Assembly: GCF_000948985.2 (NCBI RefSeq) | Contig: NZ_CP059733.1 | Coordinates: 5,704,001 to 5,768,000 of the forward strand | DNA: 64,000 nucleotides | Direction of reading: 5' to 3' | DNA from: Thalassomonas viridans | GTDB taxonomy: Bacteria > Pseudomonadota > Gammaproteobacteria > Enterobacterales > Alteromonadaceae | Shown here: piece after piece, positions 61,738-64,000 of the stretch | Layout of the letters: every line of letters begins with the position of its first letter | How positions within the stretch are numbered: position 1 is the first letter of the stretch | Translations under genes and position numbers: made by a program | The notes under the pieces: generated by a model | Databases searched by the model: none | What the model was told of the DNA's origin: nothing | The model's input: only the letters and a program-made list of their open reading frames with translations

Positions 61738-62016
61738 TTATTGTTTAAGCTTAAGGGCTTGTAAGCCCTTGTGGACCTCGTCTATCTGATCCCGGTAGCC
61801 CCTGATCCGTATTTTCAGCTTGTAACAGACATACCATATGCCTTCACTGGTTTCCGGAGTAATACACTCGGGCTCGCGGGCAACCGCGGCGAAGGCATCA
61901 CAAAGAAAGGAACATTCATCACTGAATTTATTAAAATCGTCACAAAGTGACAAGCTCTCGCTCGCCAGCTGGGCTCTTTTGGCTTCATACCCCTGGAGTG
62001 TTGTTGAGTCAGACAT
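61738..62016 (-). CDS. Unrecognised 92-residue protein with four Cys
   Basis: A small soluble protein with Cys at residues about 25, 35, 39 and 51 plus one at about 64 (SLCDDF, DECSFLCDAF, PECIT, WYVCYK) and a basic C-terminal helix (KLKIRIRGYRDQIDEVHKGLQALKLKQ). No family is recognised. An AGGAGG ribosome site lies inside the end of the preceding gene, and the ATG overlaps that gene by 8 bases, so the two are translationally coupled. The surrounding DNA is AT-richer than the core of the window. Possible roles include a toxin-antitoxin, regulatory or secreted-peptide pair; nothing decides between them. Confidence 0.55.
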   Translation of the reverse strand: MSDSTTLQGYEAKRAQLASESLSLCDDFNKFSDECSFLCDAFAAVAREPECITPETSEGIWYVCYKLKIRIRGYRDQIDEVHKGLQALKLKQ

Positions 62017-62227
62017 GATACCAGCCTCCTGTATAAGTTAAGTGAGTTAAGCTGATTAGCGGCACACCACCGCTGGCAAACTTGCTATCAATCAGATTGA
62101 CGGCATTAGCTGCTGGCGCATGCTTAAGCTCAGCCTTAAACTCAGGTAAGGAAACAGGGGCAAGTATATTTTCTGTTAAAGAAACTTTAACCGAGTGAAA
62201 CTCTGGCATATCATTAGATTTAGCCAT
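62009..62227 (-). CDS. Unrecognised 72-residue protein, first gene of a coupled pair
   Basis: A small protein reading MAKSNDMPEFHSVKVSLTEN, then a Pro/Ala-rich middle and the C-terminal end LTHLTYTGGWYHV, rich in aromatics. No membrane segment and no known family. A GAGAGG site precedes the ATG and lies within a small inverted repeat (AGATAC...GTATCT). The end overlaps the Cys-containing gene by 8 bases. The short length, leader-like N-terminus and distinct aromatic tail could suit a secreted or modified peptide, but no modifying enzyme is nearby. Confidence 0.55.
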   Translation of the reverse strand: MAKSNDMPEFHSVKVSLTENILAPVSLPEFKAELKHAPAANAVNLIDSKFASGGVPLISLTHLTYTGGWYHV

Positions 62228-62717
62228 GATAGATACCTCTCTCTAGATTGTATCTTTGATGGTTAGCTACCTCTGAGTGTTGCTAGCACTTGGGGGTAGC
62301 GCTTAACGGTTTATTTACTGTTGTAGGTAAAAAATACCTCCGCTTGTTGGTGAAACTTCCCTTTAGGTTTAGTACAAAATGGCGGATAAATCCGGCCCGG
62401 GCGGTAAATAATTTTGGGGATATTCAGGCAAACTGTATAGATAACTGAACACCTCAACAAACCATTGAAAAGCAAAGAAATTTCTTAGCAAATATTCCCT
62501 CCTCCCGGCCTCAGAATTTAGTGCCAGCTAAAGCTTACAAACACAAAAACCGGTAACAAGTCTGCCTTTTAAGCCAAGCCACTGAAATTAAAAGTTTAAA
62601 ACTCCAAGTTTTTGCTATAACTTGGAAAGCAATCAGATAAACGGAAATTATCAACACTTCTACCTGCCAAGCCATATAGCTTTCGGCAAGGCTTTCAAAC
62701 AGGAGGAACAAGCAAAA
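62228..62717. other. AT-rich intergenic region with inverted repeats
   Basis: About 490 bases with no recognised gene. It holds AGATAC...GTATCT near 62230-62255, over the ribosome site of the minus-strand gene, and a larger imperfect inverted repeat GTTAGCTACC...GGGTAGCGCTTAAC near 62262-62307 with an inner AGTG/CACT stem. A plus-strand frame from 62622 is the upstream extension of the NTF2-like gene. Confidence 0.5.
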
Positions 62718-63125
62718 ATGATGGATAAAGAAACAGCCAGGGAATTCGCATCCCGCTGGCTCCCGGCCTGGACAGGAAATAAACCGGAAGAACTGGCGTC
62801 ATATTACTCGGACGACTGCTTTTATATGGACGCCGGGATCCCAGAGGGAGCAAACGGCAAACATGAATTGATTCAATATTTCACAAAACTGCTCGCACAA
62901 AACCCCGACTGGGTATGGACGCAATTAGAAGCCATCCCGATGGAAGGCGGTTTTCTCAATAAATGGCTAGCCAAGATCCCTGTAGGCGAGAAAACACTGG
63001 AGTGCATCGGCGTTTGCTTCCTGCAATTCGACGATAAAGGCAAGATAAAAAGAAACGAAGTGTTTTTTGATAGAACTGAATTGGTTTCGGAAATATATAA
63101 GCTGAAAAATAAAAATCTCGGATAA
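62718..63125 (+). CDS. NTF2-like / SnoaL-like domain protein
   Basis: A 135-residue protein with the cone-shaped NTF2 fold (SnoaL-like group): KETAREFASRWLPAWTGNKPEELASYYSDDCFYMD, ELIQYFTKLLAQNPDW, LQFDDKGKIKRNEVFFD. Members include isomerases, dehydratases and inactive binding proteins. I chose the ATG at 62718, with AGGAGGA 11 bases upstream, over an in-frame ATG at 62622 that lacks one. It is apparently a single gene in an AT-rich accessory stretch. Substrate unknown. Confidence 0.82.
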   Translation: MMDKETAREFASRWLPAWTGNKPEELASYYSDDCFYMDAGIPEGANGKHELIQYFTKLLAQNPDWVWTQLEAIPMEGGFLNKWLAKIPVGEKTLECIGVCFLQFDDKGKIKRNEVFFDRTELVSEIYKLKNKNLG

Positions 63126-63229
63126 AGGAACACAACTATGTCAGGTTTTAAATTGAGCATACATTCCTACTTTGACATGGCTTGTAATCAAGAGCTATAA
63201 ACAGTCCTGTTAGAAGATGAGGTTATTTC

Positions 63230-63496
63230 ATGCAGATTAAGTTTTCCCAAAATGTTATTCCGCTTTCTGCTCTTAAAGCCAACCCCGGCAAGGTCGTAAG
63301 CCATGCTAAAGATAGTCATAGACCAGTGCTCTTGACCAGCCGCGGGTACGGTGTTGCTGTTATTCAAGGACTTGAGGATTACGAAAACCAGCAGGAAGAG
63401 TTAGCTTTTATTAAAGGCATAACCCAAGGCTTAATGGAAATAAAGGAAGGTGAAACAGCAGATATTAGTGATGTGAAAAAACAACTAGGCCTTTAG
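63230..63496 (+). CDS. Phd/YefM family antitoxin
   Basis: An 88-residue antitoxin of the Phd/YefM class: an N-terminal DNA-binding part (IKFSQNVIPLSALKANPGKVVSHA, then RPVLLTSRGYGVAVIQGLEDYENQ) and an acidic C-terminal tail that would wrap the toxin. The usual partner toxin (ParE/RelE type) should follow directly, but after the stop only about 15 codons with a ParE-like start remain (63501-63545). The antitoxin is therefore an orphan or belongs to a decayed pair. Confidence 0.88.
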   Translation: MQIKFSQNVIPLSALKANPGKVVSHAKDSHRPVLLTSRGYGVAVIQGLEDYENQQEELAFIKGITQGLMEIKEGETADISDVKKQLGL

Positions 63497-63500
63497 CCCG

Positions 63501-63545
63501 GTGAATATTTCTTTCTCAAAGTCGGCCATTAAAGACCCTGGTTAA
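63501..63545 (+). pseudogene. Possible remnant of a ParE/RelE-type toxin gene
   Basis: Starting at a GTG four bases after the antitoxin stop, the frame reads (M/V)NISFSKSAIKDPG and then stops. The first dozen residues resemble the start of ParE-type toxins, and the position is that expected for the toxin. Nothing toxin-like continues in other frames downstream. It could be chance because the match is short. Confidence 0.4.
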
Positions 63546-63944
63546 ACTATAAAGTGTTTTGAACGCCCTCAATCCATAGTCTTCCATTAAAAAACAACCA
63601 TGCTTTATATAATTTTTAAACACTAGTATTCAAAATTAGTTGACCGTTTCTAATCTTATTAATTAACTAAATTACAAGTTTTGTTTTGTTCGTTTAGTTA
63701 CTGTAATATCGACAAAAAATAAAACATGATAAATACATTCATTATTAATAGGTTTATCTAAAAAATTAACCATTGCTTATTTCACACTTTTTTCTGAACT
63801 AACGCTGTTATTCACCAATGAAAAACTTAATAAACATAGAGTAATATATAGAACTTTCCCGGTGCCCTTAACTAGCTGAAATTTTATATATTTATGGAAA
63901 TATAATCCTCACGATTGAGAAAAATAACAATTTTTGAGACTGAA
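63546..63944. other. AT-rich non-coding stretch
   Basis: About 400 strongly AT-rich bases with no convincing gene, repeat or RNA. It probably contains the promoter of the gene that starts at 63945. Confidence 0.5.
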
Positions 63945-64000
63945 ATGAACGGAACAGCTAAAAACCTAACACCAATTGTAATTGACTTAACACAACCACT
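63945..64000 (+). CDS. Start of a gene cut by the right edge
   Basis: ATG at 63945 opens a frame reading MNGTAKNLTPIVIDLTQP up to the end of the window without a stop. Only a weak GAG ribosome site precedes it. The peptide is too short to identify. Confidence 0.35.
   Translation, partial: MNGTAKNLTPIVIDLTQP

Noticed and set aside
63138..63200. 20-codon frame starting MSGFKLSIHSY before the antitoxin
   Set aside because: Has an AAAGGAA site but is too short and without context to support as a gene.

Overview
The window reads as a chromosomal segment of a marine gammaproteobacterium, most likely an Alteromonadales/Colwelliaceae organism of the Thalassomonas type. That placement is an inference from gene content: FabY-type ketosynthase, CysJIH, MetE/MetR with a MetJ-like box, Zur, DusA, PspA/PspC, DUF3369-GGDEF-EAL regulator, TIGR03899 and TIGR04219 proteins. 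No rRNA, tRNA, insertion sequence, prophage or CRISPR array was recognised.

Left part (1-32 kb): mostly housekeeping. In order: inorganic pyrophosphatase (cut by the left edge), an MFS carrier, a c-di-GMP phosphodiesterase response regulator, a TIGR03899 protein, the sulfite-assimilation operon cysJ-cysI-cysH, a 51-bp tandem repeat array upstream of cysJ, FabY with a divergent GlxA-type regulator, a DUF6351 putative hydrolase, a PCuAC/DUF2333/TIGR04219 operon, an enoyl-CoA hydratase, a phage-shock-like cluster (small secreted protein, PspA, PspC, membrane protein), a sulfurtransferase, a second small secreted protein followed by a 47-aa membrane protein, DusA, a double solute-binding protein, Zur, an M1 peptidase, a DUF6702 protein, CheX, and divergent metE/metR. 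The two small secreted-protein genes each carry a sigma-54-type promoter sequence.

Centre (33-59 kb): the remarkable region. A tightly overlapping 13-gene minus-strand operon (55.9 down to 38.8 kb) encodes two ABC half-transporters, a short HlyD-like membrane protein, a cupin, a class III aminotransferase, a maltokinase-like kinase, a starch-synthase-like glycosyltransferase, a GlgC-like nucleotidyltransferase, a ROK kinase, a GH4-family NAD-dependent enzyme, a PhyH oxygenase, a sedoheptulose-7-phosphate cyclase and a cytoplasmic GH31 enzyme. Around it lie a PfkB kinase, a CGTase-like GH13 lipoprotein, a secreted GH31 enzyme and a DUF5916/CBM9 outer-membrane protein. A 14-bp palindromic operator recurs in three of the flanking promoter regions and ties the block into one regulon. 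The set of enzyme classes parallels the actinobacterial acarbose and validamycin pathways. I infer a C7-cyclitol (probably aminocyclitol) pseudo-oligosaccharide, plausibly an alpha-glucosidase/amylase inhibitor. It would be made in the cytoplasm, exported, and remodelled by starch-active transglycosylases.

Right end (58.8-64 kb): YjbQ with a structured leader, a methyl-accepting chemotaxis protein, then an AT-rich accessory stretch. It holds two unrecognised overlapping small genes, an NTF2-like protein, a Phd/YefM antitoxin with only a scrap of a toxin gene, and the first codons of a gene cut by the right edge.
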